A stretch of DNA of 64,000 nt from Triglochin maritima (lineage: Eukaryota > Streptophyta > Magnoliopsida > Alismatales > Juncaginaceae): assembly GCA_963682175.1 (NCBI GenBank), contig OY821775.1, forward strand, positions 8,280,501 to 8,344,500. Reading direction: 5' to 3'. Below are positions 23,364 through 35,400 of the stretch, piece after piece. The notes under the pieces are model-generated. The model searched no databases and was not told the origin of the DNA. It was given only the letters and a program-made list of their open reading frames with translations. A program made the position numbers and the translations under genes. The first letter of the stretch is position 1, and every line of letters begins with the position of its first letter.

Positions 23364-26300
23364 ATGGAAATCGTTCCCGTGCCTTCCCTAGTGGAGCAGC
23401 CATCAAACGTTCCCCATGAGGGGATGTTTTTTCCCTCTTTCGAAGAAGCCAAAGCATTTTACGTGGCCTATGCCGATCATTGTGGTTTTGGCGTTAAGAC
23501 AAGACAATCTCATTACGATCGTGGTGTTGTTATACGGGCCACGCTGACTTGCTCCAAGGAGGGCACCGCACCAACGGACCAAGGGCAAGGAAAATTGAAG
23601 CCTAGGTTATCCAGCAGAGTACAATGCACTGCTCGGATAAGGGTATCCGGAAACCCAGCAAGGGGTTACAACGTTAACTTTGTGGATCTTAACCATAACC
23701 ATCCCATGCTTGACCCGGAGCAAATGCGATTTCTCAGGCAAAAACGAACCGTCCCTGAATCCGTCGTAGCACGGATATCGGTTAATGATGAAGCTGGGAT
23801 ATCGGCTGCTAAGACCATGCAATCTCTTGTGGTCGAGGCTGGAGGTTATGACAAATTGACTTTCAACGAAAGGGATTTAAGGTTTGTGTTCTTTCCGTCT
23901 AACATAATTGAAGTTGAACATTTTGCGCCTGGTCTTACTGGTTCCTGTTTGCAGGAATGTTGTAAACCAAGTCAGAAATTTGAAGATGGGACCTGGTGAT
24001 GCACAAGCTCTTCAGGACTATTTCATTAGGATGCAGAAGATTGATTCCATGTTTTTTTATGTAATAGATATGGATGACGAAGGAAGACTACGCAACGTTT
24101 TTTGGGCTGACAGTCGTTCTAGAGCTGCATATTCATACTTTGGAGACGCAATATGTTTCGACACAACCTACATTACCAACAAATACGACATGCCATTCGC
24201 CCCATTTGTAGGAGTCAATCACTATTTCGAATCAGTTTTGCTCGGTTGCGCTTTGCTGTCCTATGAGACTACTGAAAATTACATATGGTTGTTCCAAATC
24301 TGGTTGTCGTGCATGAACGGTAAGTTTTTTTCCTTCTTCCCTCTTCATATCTTCCTCTTTTTTGTTTGTCTATTCGTAATAAAAAGTCTGTCTGTTCGGA
24401 ATAAGAAGAGTGTATGTTCGGAATAAGAAGTCTGTCTGTTCGTATTAAGAAGTCTCTCTGTTCGGATTAAGTGTTGCGTTTGTTCGGAATAAGTGGTCGG
24501 ATTGTTCGGATTAAGTGTTGTGTCTGTTCGGAATAAGAAGTTTGACTGTTCGGATTAAGTGTTGTGTCTGTTCGGAATAAGTGGTCGGACTGTTCCGATT
24601 AAGTGTTGTGTCTGTTCGGATTAAGTGTTGTGTCTGTTCGGAATAAGTTGTGAGTCTGTTCGGATTAAGTGTTGTGTCTGCTCGGAATAAGTGTTGTGTC
24701 TGTTCGGAATAAGAAGTCTGACTGTTCGGATTAAGTGTTGTGTCTGTTCGGAATAAGTGGTCTGACTGTTCGGATTAACTTGTTGTGTCTGTTCGGAATA
24801 AGAAGTCTGACTGTTCGGAATAAGTAGTCTGTCTGTTCGGAATAAGAAGTCTGACTGTTCGGATTAAGTGTTGTGTCTGTTCGGAATAAGTGGTCTGACT
24901 GTTCGGATTAACTTGTTGTGTCTGTTCGGAATAAGAAGTCTGACTGTTCGGAATAAGTAGTCTGTCTGTTCGGAATAAGAAGTCTGACTGTTCGGATTAA
25001 GTGTTGTGTCTGTTCGGAATAAGTGGCCTGACTGTTCGGATTAAGTGTTGTGTCTGTTCGGAATAAGAAGACTGTCTGTTTTGGATTAAGAAGTCTGTCT
25101 GTTCGGAATAATGTCTCACTCCTTTCTAATTGGGTCCCTTATGCAGATATACCCCCCCCAGCTATAATAACAGATCAATGTGGTGCCATTACTGCTGCTG
25201 TAAGGAATGTCTTCCCAGATTCAAGACACAGATTCTGTATATGGCACATAATGAACAAAGCACCCGTGAAGTTGCCGACGCAGTATCGGGATCACATATT
25301 ATTTGATCTGAAATTGATTGTATATGATTCCAAAACCCCAGCAGAATTTGATCGTAATTGGCAGGGTTTCCTTCTTGATTTTGACCTGCAGAACCACAGC
25401 TGGCTCAAATCCATTTATGCAATCCGAGAGTCGTGGATCCCTGCATTTATTGGTGATTTTTTTTTCGCGGGAATGGCATCTACTCAGAGGAGCGAGAGTA
25501 TGAACGCCTTCTTCGACAAGTATCTTACTTCGAAGACCACCCTTAAGCAGTTTGTTCAACAATACGAACTTGCGCTCCGCCACAAGTACGAGAAGGAAGC
25601 TCAATCAGAATTTGATTGTCTTCATAAAAAACCCCAGTTGGTTTCAATTTATCCATTCGAGAGTCAGTTGAGCGAGTTGTATACCGTAGGGGTCTTCAAA
25701 AAAGTGCAGTTACAAATTGGGAAGATGATATACTGCGATATAACGGAGGAGTTCAATACGAATGAAACATTCCAGTACAAGGTATCTGAACGTGTTTTGG
25801 CTGGTGAGCAGCTACTGTCGAAACGTTTCCTAGTACAAAACACATCCATGAATTTTACATGTGATTGCAGAATGTTTCAGCACGTTGGGCTTCTATGCTG
25901 CCACGTTTTTGTTGTACTTGCACGCTTGAATCCTAATGCATTGCTTCCAGACTCTTACATCCTTAATCGATGGCGGAAGGATATTCGAAGGAGCTATCGA
26001 GATAAGACGTACCCAGACGATGGTGTAATGGCGAAGGATGCGCTACGTCGTCACGACGACATCATGGGTCGTGCCGTTTGGATCGCACAGGAAGCCTTCA
26101 TCTCCCACAAAAGGTATATTGAGGCCGTGCAGTGTATTGAAATGCTTAAGGCACGTATGCACACTACACAAAACTTGGTTCGACCTGATGAACCTGAGTC
26201 TTCGGGTACATCGGTCCTTAATCCGGAAAAGGTCAGACGTATAGGAAGACCGCCGACTAGACGTCGAGTGTCTTTAGCTGAGAAGATAATTAAAAAGAGC

Positions 26301-26441
26301 CATAAAAAACACGCCCAACAAGAGAAGGGAAAGTGGAAGATGAAGGTTACTTCGCCGCTTCACGAAGTAGCACCAAAACCCGCGGATCCTGATTTCTCCG
26401 ATTGGGACATGAGTTTGTATTACGAGGAATTTCCTCCTTAA
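23364..26441 (+). CDS. FAR1/FRS-like MULE transposase, apparently intact
   Basis: Three exons: 23364-23881, 23955-24319 and 25147-26441, joining in frame to 725 residues without an internal stop. The FAR1-type DNA-binding domain lies at about residues 15-110 (FPSFEEAKAFYVAYADHCGF, then CSKEG and LNHNHP). The MULE transposase core follows: FDTTYITNKYDMPFAPFVG has the first catalytic Asp, AIITDQCGAI the second, and STQRSESMNAFFD a candidate Glu. A SWIM zinc finger (CDCRMFQ...GLLCCHVF) lies near residue 560. The C-terminus is basic, with a GRPPTRRR AT-hook-like motif. The start at 23364 is chosen because the FAR1 domain begins soon after it; an upstream extension has no family support. Intron 2 (24320-25146) is almost entirely satellite. 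An old domesticated FRS gene is less likely, because TIRs and a partner gene surround it. Confidence 0.88.
24377..25115 (+). repeat. Satellite array A, inside transposase intron 2
   Basis: About thirty copies of a ~22-bp unit, TGTTCGGATTAAGTGTTGTG, alternating with TGTTCGGAATAAGAAGTCTG and TGTTCGGAATAAGTGGTCTG variants. It fills the intron from shortly after the donor to shortly before the acceptor. Mixed variants give a longer higher-order period; blocks near 24740-24860 and 24870-24990 are nearly identical. Confidence 0.95.
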
Positions 26442-26548
26442 TTTACATTTTTGTGTTTTTTCCCGTTCTTGTAAAACCAAGAAACTTGTAATTGTTGATA
26501 CGTTGTGATCTGTAAATGGTTGTTATACAAGTTCAGTTCAGATTTACT

Positions 26549-27585
26549 TGTGTCTGTTCGGAAATAGAAGACTGTGTTCGGAATAAGTTGTGAGCCTGTT
26601 CGGATTAAATGTTGCTGTTGTTCGGATTAAGTTGTGAGTCTGTTCGGATTAAGTGTTGGGTCTGTTCGGAATAAGAAGACTGTGTTCGGAATAAGTAGTG
26701 AGCCTGTTCGGATTAAATGTTGCGTTTGTTCGGATTAAGTTGTGAGTCTGTTCGGATTAAGTGTTGCGTCTGTTCGGATTAAGTGTTGGGTCTGTTCGGA
26801 ATAAGTGGTGGGTCTGTTCGGAATAAGAAGACTGGGTTCGGAATAAGTTGTGAGCCTGTTCGGATTAAATGTTGCGGTTGTTCGGATTAAGTGTTGCGTC
26901 TGTTCGGATTAAGTGTTGCGTTTGTTCGGATTAAGTGTTGGGTCTGTTCGGAATAAGAAGACTGTGTTCGGAATAAGTAGTGAGCATGTTCGGATTAAAT
27001 GTTGCTTTTGTTCGGAATAAGTTGTGAGTCTGTTCGGATTAAGTGTTGCGTCTGTTCGGATTAAGTGTTGTGTTTGTTCGGATTAAGTGTTGGGTCTGTT
27101 CGGAATAAGAAGTCTGTGTTCGGAATAAGTAGTGAGCATGTTCGGATTAAATGTTGCTTTTGTTCGGAATAAGTTGTGAGTCTGTTCGGATTAAGTGTTG
27201 CGTCTGTTCGGATTAAGTGTTGCGTTTGTTCGGATTAAGTGTTGGGTCTGTTCGGAATAAGAAGACTGTGTTCGGAATAAGTAGTGAGCTTGTTCGGATT
27301 AAATGTTGCGTTTGTTCGGAATAAGTTGTGAGTCTGTTCGGATTAAGTGTTGCGTCTGTTCGGATTAAGTGTTGCGTTTGTTCGGATTAAGTGTTGGGTC
27401 TGTTCGGAATAAGAAGACTGTGTTCGGAATAAGTAGTGAGCCTGTTCGGATTAAATGTTGCGTTTGTTCGGAATAAGTTGTGAGTCTATTCGTATTAAGT
27501 GTTGCGTCTGTTCGGATTAAGTGTTGCGTCTGTTCGGATTAAGTGTTGGGTCTGTTCGGAATAAGAAGACTGTCTGTTCGGAATA
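26549..27585 (+). repeat. Satellite array B, between the two convergent MULE genes
   Basis: More than forty copies of the same TGTTCGGATTAAGT-type unit on the + strand. It has a clear higher-order repeat of several units: 'gggtctgttcggaataagaag', 'tgttcggaataagtagtgagc', 'tgttcggattaaatgttgc', 'gttgtgagtc', 'gtgttgcgtc', repeated at least four times. It starts about 110 bp after the transposase stop and ends about 130 bp before the C48 gene stop. Confidence 0.95.
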
Positions 27586-27712
27586 AAGTTAGCTTAAGAA
27601 TGACATTGGTAATGTTTGTATTTTTACATGTAAATAGTTTGTGAACTGAATATGTAAACATTTTGTACATGTAAACCAAAAAATAAACAAAACTAAAAAT
27701 ATGTTTGTCTGT

Positions 27713-30700
27713 TTAGACCTGCACACACGACCGACGATCCCTAAGTAACATGACCGCCAATTCACCCCTGATAGAGTGGATGGTATTGGGGTCCTTCTCC
27801 TTCGTAGGGTCAACATTCAACATTAGGCACCTTATCCAGTATAAAACGAAGGCGCCGCAATCGTTGCTCCCCGGTGGTTGTTGTTGGCTTTCTTTCCTCA
27901 GGATTCTCAGGGGCCAGTCGACCTTGAGTAGATCCCTCCAGTATACAGCCGCATCCGCTGCTGCACATTCATGCTGGCCTACAGTCTGCTCCGGATCATC
28001 ACCTTCGCCTAGCTCCCTAGAGAGACTGTTGAATGCCAAAATCTCTTTGGACGGGCCATAGACAACCACCAGTGTCCAATGACCTGAAGACCAGCATGGT
28101 TGTGCGATCACGGTCTGTGTTGGAGACGCACCTACGATTTTAGGGAGGATAAAATCATCAACTTCTCTGCCTTGCCCTGCAAGAATTCGCCCCGACTCGA
28201 AAGTGGATATGCATATAACTTTTTCTGGGTGGCGTTTTTTCTTCGAGCACCGATAGCATAGCGTCGATAGTTTCATCGCTAATATCCATCCTAGGCGTTA
28301 TAAGCTCTTTCAGGTCGGAGCGTTTTAAACTGCACATATCGCCTCTCCAGATGACCTCCCTATTGTCCTTGTTGGGTTCGGTCAGGTTCAGTAGCATTTT
28401 GACCTCATCAAATGACAACGTGCCCAATGCAGGCATGTCAACATCCGGCCTTTTTTTCTTCAGGCTCCTTTGAGCCGCTCTATCTTTTCTTTTTTGCTCT
28501 TCTTCCTTCTTATTCTTCTTGGCCAGATGTTCGCCTTCCTTCAGCTGCTGCTCAACGGTGGCCGTCGAGCGTTTTCTTTTCGCGACCCAGTTTGCTATCT
28601 GGGCCTTTCTTTCTTCTTCCTTCTCCTTCTTCTTCTTCTCTTCCTCCTTCTCCAGCATTTTCCTCTTTTCTCCCATCTTCCTCTCCTCCTCCCTCTTCTC
28701 CTCTTCTTCCTTCTTCCTTTCCTCCTCCCTTTTTCTGTCACATTCCTCCTCCTCCCTCTTCCTCTTTTCTCGTTCCTCCTCCTCCTTCCTCTTCTTCTTT
28801 TCTCGTTCCTCCTCCTCCTTCCTCTTCTTCTCTTCTTCTTCCTCCTCCCTCCTCTTTTCTTCTTCCTCCTCCTCCCTCCTCTTCTCCTCTTCTTCCTCCT
28901 CCCTCCTCTTTTCTTCTTCCTCCTCCTCCCTCCTCTTTTCTTCTTCCTCCTCCTTCCTCTTTTTTTCTTCTTCTTCTTCATCCTCCTTCCTCTTCCTATT
29001 CTCTTCTTCCTCATCCTCCTTCCTCTTCCTATTCTCTTCTTCCTCCGCCTCCCTCTTCTTCCTATTCTCCTCCTCTTGCTCTTGCTCGTTCTCCCCACCA
29101 GGGACTCCAGTTGTCCCTGTCCCTCGAAGATATATAATATCTTTCCTGAGCCTCCCACACTCTTCCTGGGAAATCCTCAGTTCTTCCCTGAGGTCGTGTA
29201 CCTGTTCTGTGGCCTTCTTAAGGGCAGCTTCGGCCCTCAGCCATTTTGTCTTCACCTCACTCAGCTCCAATTCTTGGAGCAGCGGGTCGCATGGAATGCT
29301 GCAGTCTGCCAGTTGGAGCCTTGGCAAACTGACGGTTGAAGTTGAGCTCTTTAGAACAGGACCAATAAGTTGCAGCTCCCTTTCACTCATTGATGGAGCC
29401 CCCATCAGGTCGAACGTGCCGTCGTAAATTCGATGTAAGGTAATTCCACGTTCCTCCCATTTCCTCAGGGTTAATCGTTTCCCAAACATCTCCGTCCATC
29501 TTTTCATCCGTGGGAAAACTCCAGTTCTGGGCTCCCCCAATTTAAATTTCTCACAAAGCCACACCTTCAAATGGAAAGGAAAAAAATGAGAACTACTATA
29601 CCAACGTACCTTCATATTCGAAAGACAACTGAATCCGAACATACATTAAACGTAAACCGAACAGACACCCAACTTAATCCGAACAGACGGACTTCTTATT
29701 CCGAACAGACACACGTCTTATTCCGAACAGACCCACCACTTAATCCGAACAGACCCACCCCTTAATGCGAACAGACTCACCATGTATTTCGAACAGACTC
29801 ACAATGTATTCCGAACTGACTCACAATGTATTCCGAACAGACCCAACACTTAATCCGAACAACCCCACCACATATTCCGAACAGCCCCACCACTTAAACC
29901 GAACAGACTCACAACATATTCCGAACAGACTCACAACGTATTCCGCACAGACCCACAACTTAATCCGAGCAGACCCAACACTTAATCCGAACAACCCCAC
30001 CACTTAATCCGAACAGACGCACCACTTAATCCGAACAGACGCATCACTTAATCCGAACACACGCACCACTTAATCCGAACAGACGCACCACTTAATCCGA
30101 ACAGACACCCAACTTAATCCGAACAGACTCACCACTTAATCCGAACAACCCCACCACATATTCCGAACAGCCCCACCACTTAAACCGAACAGACTCACAA
30201 CATATTCCGAACAGACTCACAACGTATTCCGAACAGACCCACCACTTAATCCGAACAGACCCAACACTTAATCCGAACAACCCCACCACTTAATCCGAAC
30301 AGACGCATCACTTAATCCGAACAGACGCATCACTTAATCCGAACACACGCACCACTTAATCCGAACAGACGCACCACTTAATCCGAACAGACTCACCACT
30401 TAATCCGAACAAACGCAACACTTAATCCGAACAGACACCCAACTTAATCCGAACAGACGCATCACTTAATCCGAACACACGCACCACTTATTCCGAACAG
30501 ACTCACCACTTAATCCGAACAGACCCACCACTTAACCCGAACAGACCCACCATTTAATCCGAACGGACCCACCACTTAATCCGAACAGACCCACCACTTA
30601 ATCCGAACAGACCCACCACTTAATCCGAACAGACTCACAACGTATTCCGAACAGACACACATCGTCTTCCGAAAAGAACAAAAACAAAAAAAGAGGAAGA

Positions 30701-31492
30701 GAGGAAGTGTGAAGCAGGAACAAAAACTTACGTGTAGTATGGCAACACAACCTTCGACGTTCCCCTGCCGCATTATGAAATTCCCTGCCTTTTTCCTCTC
30801 CTGCAGTTCTAAACTTGCTTTCTCGAGGCCTCCAACCAGGGTTTTGTGAACTGCACTTGCCCATGCGTAGCTGCTTAGGCGTTTGATGTTCCTCAGAGGG
30901 TGCATGAACCATTCCTTCGGTCGCAGCGTTCCATCATAGAACAAAAAATTGTTGAAGATGAAAGAAATCAGGAGACGAACGTACTCCTCCGTCTCGCCCA
31001 TGGTACTGTTTGCCATGAGATGAACTAAAAGTTGGGTGTTGTCAAGGTTCACCCCGTCTCGCTTCTGGACGCGCAATGGTTCCATCACCACGGCCTTCCC
31101 ATGCGTACGTAACCCCAAAATTAGGGCGATGTCTTCCGGTGTAAGGGGAACTACCCCTGATCCTATTCTCAGCCCCACCTCCTCCGTATCGTAGTGCTCG
31201 ACGAACCAACCGACTATTTCGTTGTCCGTCGTAATGTTAGGAAGGTTTAGGAAGTGACCGAATGGGGTGCTACGGAAAGCCTCCTTCTCCACCTTATTCA
31301 TCCGGTCAAACTGCTTTCGGATGGCCTTCCAGGAGCATCGTGATTCCCGGAAGTAGTACGTGGTTCCCTAAAACCAATAATTTAATAAACGGAAGTTCAT
31401 CAAAAAAAATAACGACCCACGGAAAGAAAAAATTAGAGACCCACCGGTTCTGGGACGTGTTCGATATCGACGGCCGGAGTTGAAGATTCCAT
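27713..31492 (-). CDS. Plant mobile domain / Ulp1-like C48 peptidase gene of the MULE, with a frameshift
   Basis: Exons on the minus strand: 31445-31492, 30732-31367 and 29564 downward. The first part ([50 protein letters not shown]) is the plant mobile domain found in transposons. A very long Glu/Lys/Arg tract follows (minus strand of about 28610-29080), preceded by a heptad-like coiled coil. The C-terminal part is an Ulp1/C48 cysteine peptidase: [10 protein letters not shown] (His), AFNSL at the Asp position, and [13 protein letters not shown] (Cys). Family members remove SUMO-like modifiers; whether this copy does is unknown. The frame changes at a run of five T on the + strand (28220-28224), so the peptidase is out of frame with the rest. 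A 47-nt intron would be an alternative but is shorter than normal in plants. The large intron (29565-30731) is satellite array C. Confidence 0.8.
28610..29080 (-). repeat. Purine-rich tract encoding Glu/Lys/Arg repeats
   Basis: The + strand is an almost pure CT tract built on tcttcctcctcctccc-type units; the minus strand codes for repeats such as [12 protein letters not shown]. The frame stays open on both strands in several frames, which is a composition effect. Its length suggests expansion by slippage. Confidence 0.85.
29630..30675 (-). repeat. Satellite array C, inside the mobile-domain gene intron
   Basis: About forty-five copies of a ~22-bp unit. On the minus strand it reads TGTTCGGATTAAGTGGTGGG with variants, the same core as arrays A and B but in opposite orientation on the window. 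It therefore runs in the sense direction of the minus-strand gene, just as array A runs in the sense direction of the transposase gene. It occupies nearly all of the intron 29565-30731. Confidence 0.95.
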
Positions 31493-31783
31493 TATCGTTT
31501 ACAAGGTGCGCTTCACAGGGAAAGAAAGTCGGGAATGCTTCACAGGTGTGCTTCCTACGTTCACAGGTAAGAAAGAAAGAAAGCGAGAGTCTCCCTTTTG
31601 TTCTGGATATGTTATCTTCCTCGGTATCCGAACCGTCGATCGTGGGGTGTCTGCCGCTGTCTAATCTGGAAACGAACCGTCCTTCGAAAACCGTCAAAAA
31701 AAATTTAAAACAATTTGAGGCGCGTTCGGAAGGAAAGCGTGACATGGCAATCCGAGTAGACGCTGACTCATCCACTTTTTGAA

Positions 31784-31830
31784 GCCACGTAGGGCGCGTC
31801 CGTGACGCCCGCGTCTGTGTATAAGGACTC
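31784..31830 (-). repeat. Right terminal inverted repeat of the large MULE
   Basis: Read inwards it is GAGTCCTTATACACAGACGC, then GGGCGTCACGGACGCGCCCT and ACGTGGC, matching the left end of the large MULE and even better the left end of the small MULE (CAGGCGTCACGGACGCGCCT). A GAGTCAGCGTC block follows about 20 bases further in, in both elements. Confidence 0.8.
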
Positions 31831-32411
31831 TAAGGCCTATAAATCCGTCCTAGTATTCTTCCTTGACAATCAATTTAATTAATTCGTGCCGAAATTGTAG
31901 TTTCTCACCCCTAACTATGTATTTTTGAACTTTAAAAAAGTGTCCCTCTATATATTTGTTTGCAACACTTTGCATCCCTCTATTCCTCCAATTAATAATG
32001 CGTTAATTTCAATACGTTTACCATGATATTTTGATTTTTACGGTTGTTTACAACAATGAAGTCTTCACTTCCTTAGATTAGTGGAGGCACCACGGATGGC
32101 CCTGATATGTAAAGCCTTTCTGCAAGTCTAAATGATACTTTTGAAGGAAAGAGGGCATGATACAAATAAATACATTGCTGTAGCTCAAACAGTGCCTACT
32201 TTATGCATCCATGGTACATATGATGTGGATGTGAAGCAAATAAAATTTTGATTCACCACAGCGATGTCTCAGTCTAAGCCAGAGAAATGATACTATAGTC
32301 TAATATAACTTTTTCTAACCTCTTAAATCCTTACTACCACAGCAGTACTCTTGCCAATGAGCTCTTTCTGTACAAATCCATTCCAAAATTTAGTACTGAA
32401 GCTTAGGAGTC
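31831..32411. other. Intergenic between MULE and RopGEF 3' end
   Basis: AT-rich sequence with no gene recognised. It should contain the 3' UTR of the RopGEF gene, whose stop codon is at 32412-32414 on the minus strand. Confidence 0.5.
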
Positions 32412-35400
32412 CTACCACAGCAGCAATCTCCTATAAGGACTCCTCGCAGGTGTTGTAACAATCTTTGCTTTGTTATATGGCATCTGCGGCTCCAGACCAT
32501 TAGCAACATTGGAAATGCGTCCATCGACCATGTTCATCTGAACAACAAGGGAGCGCTTGATGTGACCAGGAGGGGTTTCAGGGATCCCAGCAAGATATAC
32601 ATCCGAACAGAGATCAAATTTCAGGGTAGCTATCGGTGTGCTGGGTTTGTTCAGGTCATCCTCCTGCAAAATATCGCCAATTCTTGATAAGATGCTGAAT
32701 GCTAAGCTCCCAAGAACTCTTGAATAGGCCTCGATGATCGAGTGTCCAACATCCTATGAGAGAGCATCATTTGTTTAAATAAAAGTATATGAAAAATAGA
32801 GACAAAATGAGATAATGCTCAAACACGCTGGATGCGTTGAGACCATTTAAAAAGAGGCCAGGCCCTATCGATGAAATAGGTGATAACATAGAAACAAAGT
32901 ACCTAATAGCCATAACAGCTAATTAAGTCTCCAAGGGCTACATCAGCCTGTAAATCAATTCTTAGTTGTCCATGTATTGTGCATTACTGAATTCCTTGTA
33001 TTTCTAGAATATAGGCAAGCTAGCACACTAAGTTACTAACTTATATGGTTTCCTCAATTATCTTTAGTCATCTCTTATATATAGATGCATTTACCTACAT
33101 GTTAATAGAAGGGCAAACTCATTACTTGTATCTTCTGTAGTACCAGACTAATGTCTTTACTCTTTCCTACATGACAAAATTATATCTTGAACATTGCATG
33201 TCATGTCGATTATGCGATTACTAGGTATAGGGATAGAAATGAGCATGCAGAGTGTCTCTACCGAAGAAAATTGCATGCTATGCAAGAGAAGATACAATTC
33301 TAGTATATAAAATCTATGCTTACCTTGTTCTGCTGCACCTTTGTGACGTCAATGAAAGTCTGGGGAAGATTTGGAAACCTGAGCTTCAGCAACTGAAGAA
33401 GAGTTTCTGCTCTTTCAAGTGCAACTTCAGTCTTTCCCATTTCTGATCCGGCGTCCCACACAAGTGCTAGTGAGTTTCGAACCGGCGATCTCTTTACCAC
33501 TTCATTTGACTTCTTCTGTTTCCAGGTATATATTGCCCCTTCAAGGCGATTTACAGTTTCCAAGACACTTAGCTCGCTTTTCAAATCGAGACCATTTAAC
33601 ATTTTATCAACGGAATATGATTCCGAAGTAATAGCCTTGTAAATGTCTTCACCAAGGCTAGCTTTACCTGACTGTTGTCGGGAGAGACATGTATAAGATT
33701 CACTAAACAAATCAGTGACAGTGCCACTTTACGTAGTTGCATGTATAATTTTCACACTATTCAGGAACAGGAATTAAACATGAATAACAAGGTTTAGATT
33801 ACCTTCGGAAGTGCACCCCTGATAGATGTAGGAATGGGCATTTGAAGCAAGACATTTTCATTGATGGACTTTGCAGCTTTAAGGACCTGATAAACGAACT
33901 TCCCTTGGAAACCGAGCATCTTACGCTGAGAAGTGGAGAGGCCGGGCTCAGGGACTCGAGGCGATGGAAGCCACCACTTCTTGGCCTGTCTCATGCCACT
34001 TCCCTGGTATTTCCTTTCAGACCTGCTACCACCTTCAGCATACCAGAACTCCGTATTCACCATGGAGTCTAACACTTCCTGCAGGCAGTTGATTTAACGC
34101 CCATGTTCTCTAAAGAGGAGTTTAAATTCCAAAAAATGTCCAACAGTTAATAAATAATAACATACAATAAGCATGGAATCCAGTTTTCTGAGAGCAGGGA
34201 GATTCATTTGAACATCAGAGCGAGCTTTAGGAGTCATTATCTGGAGTAAAAGAAGATGAGTAAGAAAATGTATTGCCAAACATCAGCTTTCATTTTGTAG
34301 ACGCAAATTCACTTAAATCCCACCTCCAACATGCAACCATTGACCCCACTTTGTTTGGCAGGAACAAGTTCAACCATGTAATTTGTAGGGGATAGTAACC
34401 AGTCCATCTCTCTTCGCCATCTACTCTTCTTCTCGTCAGATAGCGGTTCTAATTTCCACATTTCCCCAAAAGTAGAGGCTACATAACATAATTAGCAGCG
34501 GCATGATTAATCAGAAAATTGAAAACGTTGGGTCGAAATCCATTACCATCCCATAAATGTTGGGGCATTAATGACAAAAAAAAACTCATAATCCCAGTAT
34601 TCAGCCTTTGATGTTAAACTATAAGCTTCCATATGCCATGATGCACTTTCAAAAAATAAAACCAAGTGATTTGGTTCTTCGACAAACAAATCCCAATATA
34701 ATAATTTGAGGTAAATAAATCATCATGGGTATCTCCATATTCCATTGCTTCGACAAAGTATAGAACATCAAAACATCATGTTCTACATCAAAATCAGTAA
34801 TTACCAAATAGTGGAATACAATACATAAAAGTGATGATTTATTTTCAGGTTCATTCCAGAGTACAAGTTAAAATTCCGATGGAGAAAAAATAAATCCAGT
34901 GAAGAGGTATGAAGTCAGGATGGGAGTGTAGTGGGGTTATTGTCCTCCTAATTGAATGTACGTTTATATTAAAACAGTGAAGTGTCTCAACAGTTATTTT
35001 CACCTAAGGATATCATAGGATGATTACCCATTCTGTATATTATTTTATCAACCAAAGCTCTAAAACAAGTTCACATGGACAATCTTGCCTACTATTCATG
35101 ACAAGCACTTTGAACTAAACCAATGCAACCTAATTACAATAATTCTCAGTTAACAAATCCAATCTAACAGATGAATTGGAATTGCACCATCCAATTGAAT
35201 TACACAGTTAGTGTGGCATAAAATATATGTGATGTCTAATTGGCTATTACCAATCAAGTATAATTATCAGAGAATGTTAACAATGTTTATCCTCCAGTTA
35301 TCCTACAAGTGATATCATGTGAAACTAGCCTAGTAGGGAACATAAAGAGAATATGTAATTGGGAATGATATCTTACAAATTAACACCTCATAGTTACTAA

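Larger units (their letters stand above)
23056..31830. mobile_element. Autonomous-looking Mutator-like element (MULE), 8.8 kb
   Basis: The left terminus (about 23056-23107) and the right terminus (about 31784-31830) form imperfect inverted repeats sharing GACGCG, CGGACGCGC-type and CGTGGC blocks in the same order and spacing; the left reads GACGCGCGCGTCCGGGACGC. Inside lie a FAR1-like transposase gene on + and a plant-mobile-domain/C48 peptidase gene on -, ending tail to tail, plus three arrays of a ~22-bp satellite. MULEs carrying a C48 peptidase gene are known in plants. The exact ends are set by aligning with the small element at 61545-63152, whose ends are fixed by a 9-bp duplication. I found no clear 9-bp duplication for this one, so its ends may be off by a few bases or the flanks have diverged. 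Confidence 0.88.

Noticed and set aside
24377..25115. CRISPR-like array
   Set aside because: The units are directly adjacent variants of one ~22-bp sequence with no unique spacers, and the genome is plant.
28412..29427. Several long open frames on the + strand across the CT-rich tract
   Set aside because: They are low-complexity Ser/Pro/Leu/Phe translations of the purine repeat that codes on the minus strand; the conserved mobile-domain and peptidase flanks are on that strand.
29571..30289. Open frames through satellite array C on both strands
   Set aside because: The frames are open only because the 22-bp unit lacks stops in some frames. They translate to monotonous repeats, and the region is spliced out as an intron.
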